From NCBI GenBank assembly GCA_016178595.1, contig JACOSY010000015.1:1-64000 (forward strand): a stretch of 64,000 bases of DNA, written 5' to 3'. A program made the translations under genes and the position numbers. Every line of letters starts with the position of its first letter. Position 1 is the stretch's first letter. Shown here one piece after another: positions 8,661 to 17,430 of this stretch. The stretch comes from Ignavibacteria bacterium. Its GTDB lineage: Bacteria; Bacteroidota; Ignavibacteria; UBA10030; SZUA-254. A model generated the notes under the pieces. That model ran no database searches and had not been told where the DNA came from. It saw only the letters and a list, made by a program, of their open reading frames with translations.

Positions 8661-10312
8661 CATTCGGCGCGCGCACGATGTTCTTTCTCGTCTCCTTCAC
8701 CATCATTCCTCTCGCGATCATGGAAGCCGGTGATACGCGCATGGCCTCCTATGACGTGACTCAATATGATCTGAGCATTGCATTCGATTTGCCCGCGAAG
8801 TCGTTTACGGGACGCGTCATCATGAGTGCCACAACGCTCGCACCAATCAGCGAGGTCGTTTTCAATGCTTCCGTATCCACATTGACGATTGATTCGGTTC
8901 TTTACAAGAGCCAGCGTGTTCGTTTGTTACACGATGGGGACATTGCTACGACAACATTACCCTCCCGACTCGACCTTAAGACGCCGTTTGAACTCACGAT
9001 TTATTACCATGGCGTGTCGAAATTCACCGGCCAGTATGATGGTGGCGGCGTGTATATTCCCGACACGGCTCACTTCACCCATGTAGTGACAAGCAGTGAA
9101 CCGAACTTCGCTCGCACGTGGTGGCCCTGCAAGGATTCACCTGAAGATAAAGCACCCGTCCGCGCCCACATCACCGTTCCTGTAAATCTGATTGCTGCAT
9201 CAAACGGCCTTCTCAAGAGCATGGAAAGAAAGATCGGTACGGCAACGTATCACTGGGAAACTCGGTATCCGATCGCGACATATCTTGTGTCGGTAGCTAT
9301 CGCCCCTTACGTCGAGCTTCATGACACATACATCGGACTCGATAGTACACGGATGCCGATCACGTATTACGTGTATCCGAACGACACGATCAAAGCCAAG
9401 GCGGATTTTCAAAACACGACACAAATGCTTGGATTCTTCGCACGCCATTTTTGTGAGTATCCGTTCTTCGAAGAAAAATTCGGTTACGCAGAGGTCGACG
9501 GAAGTACGACGATGGAGAATCAGACGCTGTGCAGCATTGAGACGCAACTCATTACGGGAACCAGAGAACATGAGCTGACGTTACTCCATGAAATGGCTCA
9601 TCACTGGTGGGGTGATCTCATCACACCGGCAACATGGAACCATACGTGGCTCAGCGAAGGATTCGCAACGTACGCTGAAGCGCTCTATCTCGAAGAGACA
9701 AAAGGCGCCAAACAGTATCATACATACATTGATCGGTTCATGTCTGCCCGGATTGGCACCTATGCCGGTTGCGTGATCGGGAAGAGTGACACCGCTTTCT
9801 GGGATTCATTCGCGCCGAGAGTCTATTTCAAAGGAGCGTTGGTCCTTCACATGCTTCGTGGAATTCTTGGCGACAGCATCTTCTTTGCCGCCATGCGAAA
9901 CTATGTCAACGAGCCGGCGCTCCGATATGCCACTGCTCGTACGGAAGATTTCATCCGGGCGTGTGAGAATACTTCCGGAACGACCTTGCAATGGTTCTTC
10001 GATGAATGGGTGTACGCTTCGGCCGATTCGATCGATCGTCCGGTGTACGAATACTTCTGGACCATCCAGCCGGGAAAAACAGATACAACAAGAGTTTCTC
10101 TAACTATCAAACAGCCATACGCCGGGAAGTTGCTCTACAGAATGCCGATGAGCGTAAGCGTTTGGACGCAGGAAAAAGAGTTTATTTTTTCTATGACCGA
10201 CAGTCTCGCAAATCAGGACTTTACACTATCACTCCACGGCAAAGTAGATTCACTCCAGATAGACCGCCAAGGGTGGGTTTTCAAGTCGCTGAGAAAGAAG
10301 GAAGGATTTTGA
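8657..10312 (+). CDS. M1-family zinc aminopeptidase, exported
   Basis: 551 residues. The zinc site HEMAHHWWGD is followed by the third ligand in WLSEGFATYAE, as in gluzincin M1 peptidases. The GAMEN exopeptidase loop appears as TTMENQT, so the Met-Glu-Asn core is kept. An N-terminal beta-sandwich (residues ~30-240) contains the FARTWWPCKD phrase typical of the family. A hydrophobic segment in the first 20 residues looks like a signal peptide; an ATG at 8678 is another possible start. The gene overlaps its predecessor (ATGA) and its successor (TTGA), so it is embedded in the acyl-CoA operon although peptide trimming has no obvious link to it. Confidence 0.85.
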   Translation: MTFGARTMFFLVSFTIIPLAIMEAGDTRMASYDVTQYDLSIAFDLPAKSFTGRVIMSATTLAPISEVVFNASVSTLTIDSVLYKSQRVRLLHDGDIATTTLPSRLDLKTPFELTIYYHGVSKFTGQYDGGGVYIPDTAHFTHVVTSSEPNFARTWWPCKDSPEDKAPVRAHITVPVNLIAASNGLLKSMERKIGTATYHWETRYPIATYLVSVAIAPYVELHDTYIGLDSTRMPITYYVYPNDTIKAKADFQNTTQMLGFFARHFCEYPFFEEKFGYAEVDGSTTMENQTLCSIETQLITGTREHELTLLHEMAHHWWGDLITPATWNHTWLSEGFATYAEALYLEETKGAKQYHTYIDRFMSARIGTYAGCVIGKSDTAFWDSFAPRVYFKGALVLHMLRGILGDSIFFAAMRNYVNEPALRYATARTEDFIRACENTSGTTLQWFFDEWVYASADSIDRPVYEYFWTIQPGKTDTTRVSLTIKQPYAGKLLYRMPMSVSVWTQEKEFIFSMTDSLANQDFTLSLHGKVDSLQIDRQGWVFKSLRKKEGF

Positions 10313-11070
10313 GAAAGACAGAGAAGGCAATTCCCGAGATGGTTTTTCTCATAGGTGAATCCCCGATGGTCGAGGAATTAGGAGAGCAGTGCGCTCGTGT
10401 TGGCTACACAATCACCGTGAAATTCAATCGACCTCTGCAAAAGGAAAAACTTCCTCCCTTACTGCGTTCGAGTTCTACTATTCCACGGGGTACTGCTCTC
10501 GCTATCGAGCTTACAAATACGGACAAAGAGAAAAAAAAGAAAAATATACTTTTGCTGGAGAAATCCCTTCCCGGGCACACTGTCATCCTCAGCTCGTCCG
10601 TCACCGTTACTGCCACAGAGCAAGCAAGCTGGCTCAAGTCCCCGGAACGATTAATGGGACTATCCGCGCTTCCAACGCTTCTTTCTCAACAACTCCTGGA
10701 AGTTGCACCGACTGTCAATACATCGACAAAGACAGTCTCGACGATCAAGAATTTCTTGGAACGGCTCGGAAAAGAAACTGCCGTCGTGCAAGACCGCATC
10801 GGAATGGTGCTGCCGAGAATTCTTTGTATGTTGGTGAATGAGGCTTCCTTTGCAGTGATGGAAAATGCGGCGCCACCTCGCGATATTGATACTGCGATGA
10901 AGCTTGGCACAAATTATCCGCTCGGCCCAATCGAGTGGGCAGACAAAATAGGAATCCAACAGGTTTTCAGCGTTCTGGAGTCCCTGCATCAGGATCTGGG
11001 TGAAGAACGATACCGAATTGCGCCGCTCGTGCGACAAATGGCTGCCGGGAAACGTTGGTGGTCTACTTGA
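10309..11070 (+). CDS. degenerate 3-hydroxyacyl-CoA dehydrogenase-like protein
   Basis: About 253 residues from TTG 10309 (overlapping the peptidase stop by four bases, with AAGGAAGG just before); ATG 10339 is an alternative. The C-terminal ~100 residues match the 3HCDH C-terminal domain: VVQDRIGMVLPRILCMLVNEA, then DIDTAMKLGTNYPLGPIEWAD and YRIAPLVRQM. The N-terminal half is short, opens with MVFLIGESPMVEELG and lacks the GxGxxG loop, so NAD binding is doubtful. It may be a structural partner of the intact dehydrogenase at 7809-8660 or a decaying paralogue. The uninterrupted frame and tight coupling argue for function. Confidence 0.7.
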   Translation: MRKTEKAIPEMVFLIGESPMVEELGEQCARVGYTITVKFNRPLQKEKLPPLLRSSSTIPRGTALAIELTNTDKEKKKKNILLLEKSLPGHTVILSSSVTVTATEQASWLKSPERLMGLSALPTLLSQQLLEVAPTVNTSTKTVSTIKNFLERLGKETAVVQDRIGMVLPRILCMLVNEASFAVMENAAPPRDIDTAMKLGTNYPLGPIEWADKIGIQQVFSVLESLHQDLGEERYRIAPLVRQMAAGKRWWST

Positions 11071-11095
11071 ATTTTATGTCTTACTTTCATATCTT
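11067..11095 (+). promoter_or_regulatory. possible sigma70-type promoter before the DUF1573 pair
   Basis: TTGAAT (11067-11072) and TATCTT (11090-11095) are separated by 17 bases in the AT-rich gap before the first DUF1573 gene. The -35 box overlaps the stop codon of the preceding gene. A start site near 11102 would leave a short leader before ATG 11138. Support is only the match and the location. Confidence 0.3.
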
Positions 11096-11137
11096 AGTCC
11101 TACCATCATTATCATTAATTTCACTGGAGCAATTTGT

Positions 11138-11833
11138 ATGAAAACCGTATTATCCCTCACCGTTCTTTCATTCTTTCTGGTCGTCACTGGCGTCCTGGCT
11201 CAACCGAAAATTGACGTTGTCGGTGGAACCCAACTTGATATGGGGGACGTTTTTCAGGGACACAAGGCTGAGAGAGTTTTAACAATTAAGAATACCGGCA
11301 AGGACACATTGAAGATTTCGGATGTTCATGCGCAGTGCGGCTGTACAGCAGCAATGATGACTGATGCCGACAAGCGTCTGGCTCCCGGTCAAACTGGCAA
11401 ACTCTCCATTTCTTTCAATACATCAAGTTATAGTGGCAAGGTCTCGAAACAAGTATACGTGACTTCGAACGATACCTCCAATACCAGGTTGACGGTCACA
11501 TTTACAACAAACGTACTGAACGTGCTCATCTTCGAGCCGAAAATGCTCTCATTCGACAATATGAAGCTTGACTCGACTTATACAAAGACGGTCACCATTA
11601 CCAACCCTTCATCAAAAGTAGCGGTCAAGATCGCCTCGGCCGATTCGAAGTCGCCCATGCTCACTATCACTCTAATGAAGAATGAACTCATGCCTGGTGA
11701 ATCGACACAGATGCAGGCCGTATACAAAGCGACAAAGACTGGCACCTATCAGGGGCAAGTCGAATTCACCACTGATAATCAAGTTCAGCAGAAAGTCAAT
11801 CTTAGTTACTACGCATGGATCAACAGAAAGTAA
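11138..11833 (+). CDS. DUF1573 secreted protein (first of a tandem pair)
   Basis: 231 residues, starting at ATG 11138 so that the product begins with a classical signal peptide ending near VLAQ (residue ~22). The mature part opens with PKIDVVGGTQLDMGDVFQG and contains the QCGCT motif of DUF1573, an Ig-like beta-sandwich domain common in Bacteroidota exported proteins. A second similar half (LSFDNMKLDSTYTKTVTITN) suggests two tandem domains, like ASPM/SPD-2-Hydin folds. The cellular role is unknown. The next gene overlaps by 19 bases and encodes a close paralogue, so the pair arose by duplication and is translated together. Confidence 0.75.
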   Translation: MKTVLSLTVLSFFLVVTGVLAQPKIDVVGGTQLDMGDVFQGHKAERVLTIKNTGKDTLKISDVHAQCGCTAAMMTDADKRLAPGQTGKLSISFNTSSYSGKVSKQVYVTSNDTSNTRLTVTFTTNVLNVLIFEPKMLSFDNMKLDSTYTKTVTITNPSSKVAVKIASADSKSPMLTITLMKNELMPGESTQMQAVYKATKTGTYQGQVEFTTDNQVQQKVNLSYYAWINRK

Positions 11834-12567
11834 GTTTTTCACAAACGTTTGTTTCCAGAGCCACGAGTACGCTCGTGCTCGGCGTTATTTTCTTATCGTG
11901 CCTCCTGACTGCCCAGCCGAAGATGAGCGTTGTTGGAGGAACGAAGCTCGACTTCGGTCAGCTCTATACGGGGAAACTGTACCGTCACCAAGTCGTTATC
12001 AAGAATGTCGGAACGGATACGCTTGCGATCACGAACGTGAGCGCGACATGCGGCTGTACAGGAACACTGATGACAACCCCTCACATCGCACCGAATGACA
12101 GTGGCGTTCTCTCCATCTCGTTCGATCCCACTCGTTTTGTCGGGCAGGTAGAAAAGGCGGTTACGTTCGATGCGAGCGATACGTCACAGCCACACGTACG
12201 CATTACCTTCAAAGCAACCATCATTAAAGCCCTCGAGCTGCATCCGGAGTATGTCATGTTCCGGACAACTCCGGAATCGACAGCAACGGAATCCATCACA
12301 CTCAAAAATGTCGGAGAGACGCCGGTTCATATTCTTTCGGCCATACCATCATCGAAGGACGTCCGCGTAGCATTTTCCCAGAACGCAGTGCAACCCGGTA
12401 AGGAAGCCACGATCGATCTTATATTTTCGCCTGCAGCGCTCGGGGCGGCAAAAGGCACACTCGTCATCCAGACCGATGCCGCCCACATGCCCACACTTGA
12501 AGTCCGCTACTTCGCGCTTGTCAGCGGGAAGTCCTCGCGTACCGCGTCATCAACTCAACAAAAGTAA
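11815..12567 (+). CDS. DUF1573 secreted protein (second of a tandem pair)
   Basis: 250 residues, ATG 11815 lying inside the end of the previous gene (19-base overlap, different frame). A hydrophobic stretch VLGVIFLSCLLTAQ at residues ~20-33 serves as signal peptide. The mature protein follows the upstream paralogue closely: PKMSVVGGTKLDFGQLYTG, then TCGCT, then a second Ig-like half. The N-terminal 18 residues before the hydrophobic stretch are polar and look like a by-product of the overlap. The function is unknown; it is presumably periplasmic or surface-exposed. A thiolase gene follows 23 bases downstream. Confidence 0.7.
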   Translation: MDQQKVSFSQTFVSRATSTLVLGVIFLSCLLTAQPKMSVVGGTKLDFGQLYTGKLYRHQVVIKNVGTDTLAITNVSATCGCTGTLMTTPHIAPNDSGVLSISFDPTRFVGQVEKAVTFDASDTSQPHVRITFKATIIKALELHPEYVMFRTTPESTATESITLKNVGETPVHILSAIPSSKDVRVAFSQNAVQPGKEATIDLIFSPAALGAAKGTLVIQTDAAHMPTLEVRYFALVSGKSSRTASSTQQK

Positions 12568-12590
12568 CGTTCACCAACTCAGGAGCGCAT

Positions 12591-13799
12591 ATGGTGCGGA
12601 CCGAAGCTGTTATCCTTGATGCAGCTCGGACTCCTATCGGGAGGTACGGCGGTGCATTCCGCGATGTGCGTCCCGATGACCTCAGTGCCCTCATCATCAA
12701 AACTCTGAGTGAGCGTACAGCACTCGACCCATCGGTCATCCAGGATGTCATGTGGGGTTGTGCAAATCAAGCCGGTGAAGACAACCGGAATATCGGTCGT
12801 ATGAGCGCATTACTGGCGGGACTTCCCTACTCCGTGCCCGCCACAACCATCAACCGACTCTGCGGGTCAAGCCTCGACGCAATCAATCATGCGGCGAGAG
12901 CGATCTGGTCCGGAGATCTTGAGATCGTGATTGCCGGGGGCGTCGAAAGTATGAGCCGTGCGCCATACTCCCTCCCAAAAAATCAAACCGGTGCGTACGG
13001 GAACATCTCTGCCTATGACACGGCACTTGGCTGGCGTTATCCGAACCCGAAGATGGAAAAACTTTTTCCCCTTGAGACAATGGGTGAGACGGCCGAAAAC
13101 ATCGCAGAGAAATATACTATCTCTCGCGAGGAACAAGATCAATTCGCTTGCAACAGTCACGTGAAAGCCGTCCGTGCACAGACAAGCGGCGCATTCAATG
13201 ATGAAATCGTGCCCGTCGAGGTTCCCCAGCGGAAAGGCAATCCGGTCATCATCAAGCAAGATGAAGGCCCGCGCTCCGATACATCAATGGAGAAGCTCGC
13301 TGCGCTCCAGCCGGCGTTCAGGAAAGATGGAACGGTAACAGCAGGCAATTCTTCTTCGCTCAATGACGGCGCAGCTGCCGTTCTCATCATGAGTGAACAA
13401 CGAGCGCGAGACTTTGGCAAACGTCCGATGGCACGCATTGTTGCAACAGGTCTTGCGGGTGTCGATCCGCGCTACATGGGAATCGGGCCTGTGCCTGCCG
13501 TCCGGCAAGCGCTGCAGAAAGCAAAACTTACCATGAATCAGATCGATGTGGTTGAGTTGAACGAAGCTTTCGCAGCGCAATCACTTGCCGTCGTCCGCGA
13601 TCTCGACCTCGATCCCACAAAACTCAATGTGAATGGAGGCGCAATTGCCCTCGGCCATCCTCTCGGATGCAGCGGTGCACGCATCATGACGACACTGCTT
13701 CACGAGATGAAGCGACGGAAAGCCCGTTATGGACTCGCGACCATGTGCATCGGCGTTGGGCAGGGAATCGCCACGATAGTGGAGAGTACATATCTGTAG
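12591..13799 (+). CDS. paaJ: acetyl-CoA C-acyltransferase (thiolase, PaaJ/PcaF/FadA type)
   Basis: 402 residues, the usual length of thiolase II-family degradative enzymes. The acyl-carrying cysteine is Cys91 in [10 protein letters not shown], His356 is in [14 protein letters not shown], and the second cysteine is Cys386 in CIGVGQG. It cleaves 3-oxoacyl-CoA with CoA to acetyl-CoA and a shortened acyl-CoA; PaaJ and PcaF members make succinyl-CoA from 3-oxoadipyl-CoA. Together with the PaaG-like and PaaH-like genes upstream it completes a beta-oxidation set. The assignment to phenylacetate rather than fatty-acid breakdown comes from context, so the symbol is tentative. Confidence 0.85.
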   Translation: MVRTEAVILDAARTPIGRYGGAFRDVRPDDLSALIIKTLSERTALDPSVIQDVMWGCANQAGEDNRNIGRMSALLAGLPYSVPATTINRLCGSSLDAINHAARAIWSGDLEIVIAGGVESMSRAPYSLPKNQTGAYGNISAYDTALGWRYPNPKMEKLFPLETMGETAENIAEKYTISREEQDQFACNSHVKAVRAQTSGAFNDEIVPVEVPQRKGNPVIIKQDEGPRSDTSMEKLAALQPAFRKDGTVTAGNSSSLNDGAAAVLIMSEQRARDFGKRPMARIVATGLAGVDPRYMGIGPVPAVRQALQKAKLTMNQIDVVELNEAFAAQSLAVVRDLDLDPTKLNVNGGAIALGHPLGCSGARIMTTLLHEMKRRKARYGLATMCIGVGQGIATIVESTYL

Positions 13800-13872
13800 C
13801 CGGGAATCAGGTATGCTCAGGGAACAAAATCCTGCTGCATGAAGTGAGAGAGGCTGGAAGAAAGGAGCTCCC

Positions 13873-14472
13873 ATGATAAACACACTATCCTTCACCGCGT
13901 TCGTTTTCCTCTCCGCCGTTCTTTCGTCATGCAGGGACAGCAGCACGGTAACGCAGCCGTCTCCGAACCCGTATTTCATATTGAAATGGACGTACGCGAT
14001 ATACGATTCGGTCGCCAATACGCCCGACACGCTGGAAATCCACGCCATCGATTCTACGCGACTGCCGAACGGCCTCCTCGCCGCAGTGCTGGAATATCGA
14101 TACAGAACTTTTGCCGATACAGTTCTTGCCTCATACGATCGCGACACTATTTCCATCTATGGGATCAGAAGCTATCCGTTTCCTCTGCTTGTATTCGTTC
14201 TTCCATTTGAAGTCGGACGCGGATGGCGCACACCGTACTCGGATTCGTTCCACGTCGCGGCAAAAGAGACCGTCACGGTTCCGGCGGGGACATTCACCGG
14301 AGCGTATCGGATTAGCCGCATTCATTTCGAGGGAAATTTTTACGGAGGAACGACATATTGGGTGGATCCGAGCGTCGGCATCCTCCGGATGCACGAGCAG
14401 TGGTTCGTCACGATTACGAACGCGAGACGCAATACGGTGTGGAATCTGCTTCGCTACTCGTTGGCGAAGTAG
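13873..14472 (+). CDS. predicted lipoprotein of unknown function
   Basis: 199 residues with AAAGGAG placed eight bases before ATG 13873. The first 20 residues form a lipoprotein signal with lipobox LSSC (Cys20). The rest is rich in beta-prone segments and contains KETVTVPAGTFTGAYRIS, a phrase seen in many Bacteroidota/Chlorobi lipoproteins in which a value is set by a property of a previous strand (similar to the EVEAGTF phrase of the DUF3108 protein at 24775-25653). It is the last gene of the + strand block and converges on cstA. The role is unknown. Confidence 0.6.
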   Translation: MINTLSFTAFVFLSAVLSSCRDSSTVTQPSPNPYFILKWTYAIYDSVANTPDTLEIHAIDSTRLPNGLLAAVLEYRYRTFADTVLASYDRDTISIYGIRSYPFPLLVFVLPFEVGRGWRTPYSDSFHVAAKETVTVPAGTFTGAYRISRIHFEGNFYGGTTYWVDPSVGILRMHEQWFVTITNARRNTVWNLLRYSLAK

Positions 14473-14499
14473 CAACAAGCAGCATTGTTCCTCTATTCT

Positions 14500-16353
14500 C
14501 TAGCAACACCCGTATTCCGGCGGCGTGAAGTTTCCCTTCTTCGCGTACACCACTTCACCGCCGATGTAGAAAGCCCCCTTCACCAACACGCGATACCACC
14601 TGCGGAACGCTTCCACAAGAACGATCACTGTGCACACCATCATAATGGCTGTGAGTAGGGAATTGATATAACCTTGCACGTGTGTGGCAGGATTTGCAAT
14701 AAGCGGCATGAAGTTATCGGCGATATTCTCCCAGCCGGCAACAAGCGTCGTCGTGGAGACAAAGAGCATTGGTACGAGCGTCACCCACACATAACGAACG
14801 CGTCCCGCGTTGATGATTGCGGTCGTGGCTACGGCAAGGGCGACGGCTGCAAGGAGCTGATTCGCCGTCCCGAACATCGGCCAGATGGTGCTGATATTCC
14901 CTGTCCAGATAAAATATCCCCATGCAAAGACAACCAGTCCGGTGGAAAGTAACGTACCGGGAAGCCAATCGGGTTTCTCAAGCGGCTTCCATACACGACC
15001 ACCGAATTCCTGAACGAGGAATCTCGCCACACGCGTTCCGGTATCGATCGTCGTCAGAATAAACAGCGCCTCGAACATGATGGCGAAATGATACCAGTAC
15101 GACATGAGTCCTTTCATTCCCGGAATACCGGAAAATATCTGGGCAAAGCCGACCGCAAGCGATACCGCCCCTCCGGGTCGCCCCGCAACCGTCTCTCCTA
15201 CCTCAAGTGATAGCTCGTGCAGGTTCTGCGGAGACATCCCCAGCGCCGCGAATTTTTCCGGAGTGAGATTGATCGCAAAATAATCGCCGGGGAACAATGA
15301 ACTTGCAGCGATAAGAGAGATGATTCCCACGAGTCCCTCCATCAGCATCGCTCCGTAACCGATCATTCGCGCCTCCGATTCCTTGTTCAACATCTTCGGC
15401 GTAGTGCCGGAGGAGACAAGGGCGTGGAATCCGGAGATCGCACCGCACGCGATCGTGATAAAGACGAACGGAAAGAGCTTACCGGGAATGATCGGCCCGC
15501 CGCCATGGATGAATTCTGTGAACGCCGGCATCTTCAATTCAGGCTGGACGATAACGACCCCGACGACGAGTGCGGCAATCGTTCCGATTTTCATATAGGA
15601 ACTCAGGTAATCACGTGGACACAGGAGCAGCCACACCGGAAGCACGGACGCGATGAACCCGTACGCCGCAAGTGCGATAATGATGCCTTCGCGAGAGAAC
15701 GTAAAGTAGGATGCGAGCGAAGAAGTCGGAATGAAACTCCCGGTAATCACCGCCGCGAAAACCCCGATCACACCGACTATGCTTGCCTCGCCGATACGGC
15801 CCGGACGAATGCGATACATCCAGAGCCCGACGAGGAGAGCGATGGGAATCGTCATCGCAATGGTGAACGTACCCCACGAACTTTCCTTCAGCGCATTCAC
15901 GACGGCAAGTCCGAGACCTGCAAGTGCGATGACAACGATAATGAGTATCGCAATCGAGCCGATGAGACCCGCAAGCGGACTGATCTCATTGCGGGCGATT
16001 TCGGCGAGCGATTTCCCTTTCCGTCTGATCGATGCGGCAAGGATAACGAAGTCGTGCACCGCGCCGCCAAGACACACGCCGATCAGTAACCACAAAAAGC
16101 CCGGAAGAAAGCCAAACTGTGCAGCAAGTACGGGCCCTATCAATGGTCCTGCGCCGGAAATGGCGGCGAAGTGGTGGCCGAAGAGCACCCATTTGTTTGT
16201 GGGATGATAATTCTGGCCGTCGTTGTAGAGATGGGCCGGAGTGGTTCGCTTGTCATCGAGCGCGACGACCTTGGCGGCAATGAATGCGCTGTAGTATCGG
16301 TATGCGATTGCCATGACACAAAGAGCGCCGAGGATCAAGGGCAGGGCGTTCAT
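14500..16353 (-). CDS. cstA: CstA family carbon-starvation / peptide transporter
   Basis: 617 residues with about 16 hydrophobic helices. Family marks are seen throughout: [20 protein letters not shown] near residue 60, GGAVHDF (~98), [11 protein letters not shown] (~250), and SSGTTPKML and [10 protein letters not shown] further on. CstA proteins import peptides and, in some bacteria, pyruvate under nutrient limitation. The start ATG at 16353 has AGGAAGG immediately upstream. The protein ends GCC. It is convergent with the lipoprotein gene across 27 bases. The leader holds a 14-bp tandem duplication; no sure promoter could be placed. Confidence 0.9.
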   Translation of the reverse strand: MNALPLILGALCVMAIAYRYYSAFIAAKVVALDDKRTTPAHLYNDGQNYHPTNKWVLFGHHFAAISGAGPLIGPVLAAQFGFLPGFLWLLIGVCLGGAVHDFVILAASIRRKGKSLAEIARNEISPLAGLIGSIAILIIVVIALAGLGLAVVNALKESSWGTFTIAMTIPIALLVGLWMYRIRPGRIGEASIVGVIGVFAAVITGSFIPTSSLASYFTFSREGIIIALAAYGFIASVLPVWLLLCPRDYLSSYMKIGTIAALVVGVVIVQPELKMPAFTEFIHGGGPIIPGKLFPFVFITIACGAISGFHALVSSGTTPKMLNKESEARMIGYGAMLMEGLVGIISLIAASSLFPGDYFAINLTPEKFAALGMSPQNLHELSLEVGETVAGRPGGAVSLAVGFAQIFSGIPGMKGLMSYWYHFAIMFEALFILTTIDTGTRVARFLVQEFGGRVWKPLEKPDWLPGTLLSTGLVVFAWGYFIWTGNISTIWPMFGTANQLLAAVALAVATTAIINAGRVRYVWVTLVPMLFVSTTTLVAGWENIADNFMPLIANPATHVQGYINSLLTAIMMVCTVIVLVEAFRRWYRVLVKGAFYIGGEVVYAKKGNFTPPEYGCC

Positions 16354-16420
16354 ACCTTCCTCACGTGCCGGTGTTCTTGGGGGTGAAAATCTGCCAAAGA
16401 AAGGATAAGGATTCCGAATT

Positions 16421-16448
16421 CATTTTTACTTTTGCATTTTTACTTTTG
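16421..16448. repeat. 14-bp tandem duplication between cstA and yraN
   Basis: CATTTTTACTTTTG occurs twice in immediate succession (16421-16434 and 16435-16448) in the 104-base gap upstream of cstA and downstream of yraN. It is AT-rich, as promoter regions are. A third partial copy (CATTG) follows. It may be replication slippage or a pair of regulator sites. Confidence 0.8.
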
Positions 16449-16457
16449 CATTGTACT

Positions 16458-16814
16458 TCAAAACGCATTATCAATGTGGCGGATCACAGGAATATTCCGC
16501 TCATATTCGATCGCGATAACATCGAAGCGGCAGTCCACATCGTCAATGCGATGCAGGAAGAGATATCCTTCCGCAACCTTTCGCAACTGCGCGCGTTTAC
16601 GAACCGAGACCGCTTCTTCCGGCTCGCCAAACCGTTTCGTATGTCGCGCTTTGACTTCAATGAACACGAGCATACCGTGGTCGTCTGCAACAATATCGAT
16701 CTCACCGCGATCGAAGCGGAAGTTCCGTTCGAGAATACGATAACCCTTTTTGATTACAAAATCAACTGCAAGATCCTCGCCGCTTCTACCGCTCTCCCTA
16801 TTGTGTGTGCTCAT
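16458..16814 (-). CDS. yraN: YraN/UPF0102 family nuclease-fold protein
   Basis: 118 residues from ATG 16814, overlapping the end of rnhB by 17 bases. The restriction-endonuclease-like core is RGEIDIVADDHGMLVFIEVK, with Asp and the E-x-K pair of the PD-(D/E)xK fold, and the family phrase GEDLAVDFVIKKGYRILERN lies before it. The length agrees with the family (~115-125). YraN is widely conserved next to rnhB, as here; its biochemical role is poorly defined, with links to Holliday-junction or DNA processing suggested. An upstream in-frame ATG at 16829 is an alternative start. Confidence 0.85.
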   Translation of the reverse strand: MSTHNRESGRSGEDLAVDFVIKKGYRILERNFRFDRGEIDIVADDHGMLVFIEVKARHTKRFGEPEEAVSVRKRAQLRKVAEGYLFLHRIDDVDCRFDVIAIEYERNIPVIRHIDNAF

Positions 16815-17424
16815 AACCTCCGGTGTCATTTTTTGTTGGCATGCTGAAACTGCGCCGGTGAATACTGCACGGCCCATGTGTGCGGATCGCGTCGAGGTGC
16901 TCACGCGTCCCGTACCCCTTGTGCTTTGCAAACCCGTAGTCCGGAAACAGCCGGTCATACTCAACCATCAAACGATCTCGTGTTACCTTCGCTATGATGG
17001 AAGCTGCCGCAATCGAAAAACACTTCGCGTCGCCATCGACGATTGCTGTGAATGGAATGGAAGAATCGTGGTAGCGCGGTCCATCGATCAACAGGCGGCC
17101 CGGAACGGGCGTGAGCTGCGCGACCGCATCAGCCATCGCCTTCATCGTCGCACGGTAAATATTGATTTCGTCGATAATGGTATGGTGAACGATACCGACA
17201 CCGACTGCGAGGGCGCATTCTGAAATAACATCGAACAATTCCTCTCGTCGCACTGCAGAGAGCTTCTTCGAATCGTCTACACCATGAATCCATACTTCTC
17301 GCGGCATGACAACGGCGGCGGCCACGACCGGACCGGCCAGCGGACCTCTTCCCGCCTCATCGATGCCGGCGACATGTTCGATTCCCTGCATCCAATATGT
17401 CCGCTCGAATGCGCAATCCAGCAT
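16798..17424 (-). CDS. rnhB: ribonuclease HII
   Basis: 208 residues. The metal-binding start AGIDEAGRGPLAGPVVAAAV gives the Asp-Glu pair at residues 22-23; LIDGP and GDAKCFSIAAASIIAKVTRD carry the remaining carboxylates and the RNase HII signature; GYGTREHLDAI follows near the end. It removes ribonucleotides and RNA primers from DNA-RNA hybrids. An internal ATG at 17391 (giving MQGIEHVAGIDEAG) is a plausible alternative start. It lies six bases after the Omp85 gene and overlaps yraN, forming one transcription run. Confidence 0.92.
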   Translation of the reverse strand: MLDCAFERTYWMQGIEHVAGIDEAGRGPLAGPVVAAAVVMPREVWIHGVDDSKKLSAVRREELFDVISECALAVGVGIVHHTIIDEINIYRATMKAMADAVAQLTPVPGRLLIDGPRYHDSSIPFTAIVDGDAKCFSIAAASIIAKVTRDRLMVEYDRLFPDYGFAKHKGYGTREHLDAIRTHGPCSIHRRSFSMPTKNDTGGYEHTQ

Positions 17425-17430
17425 GAATAT

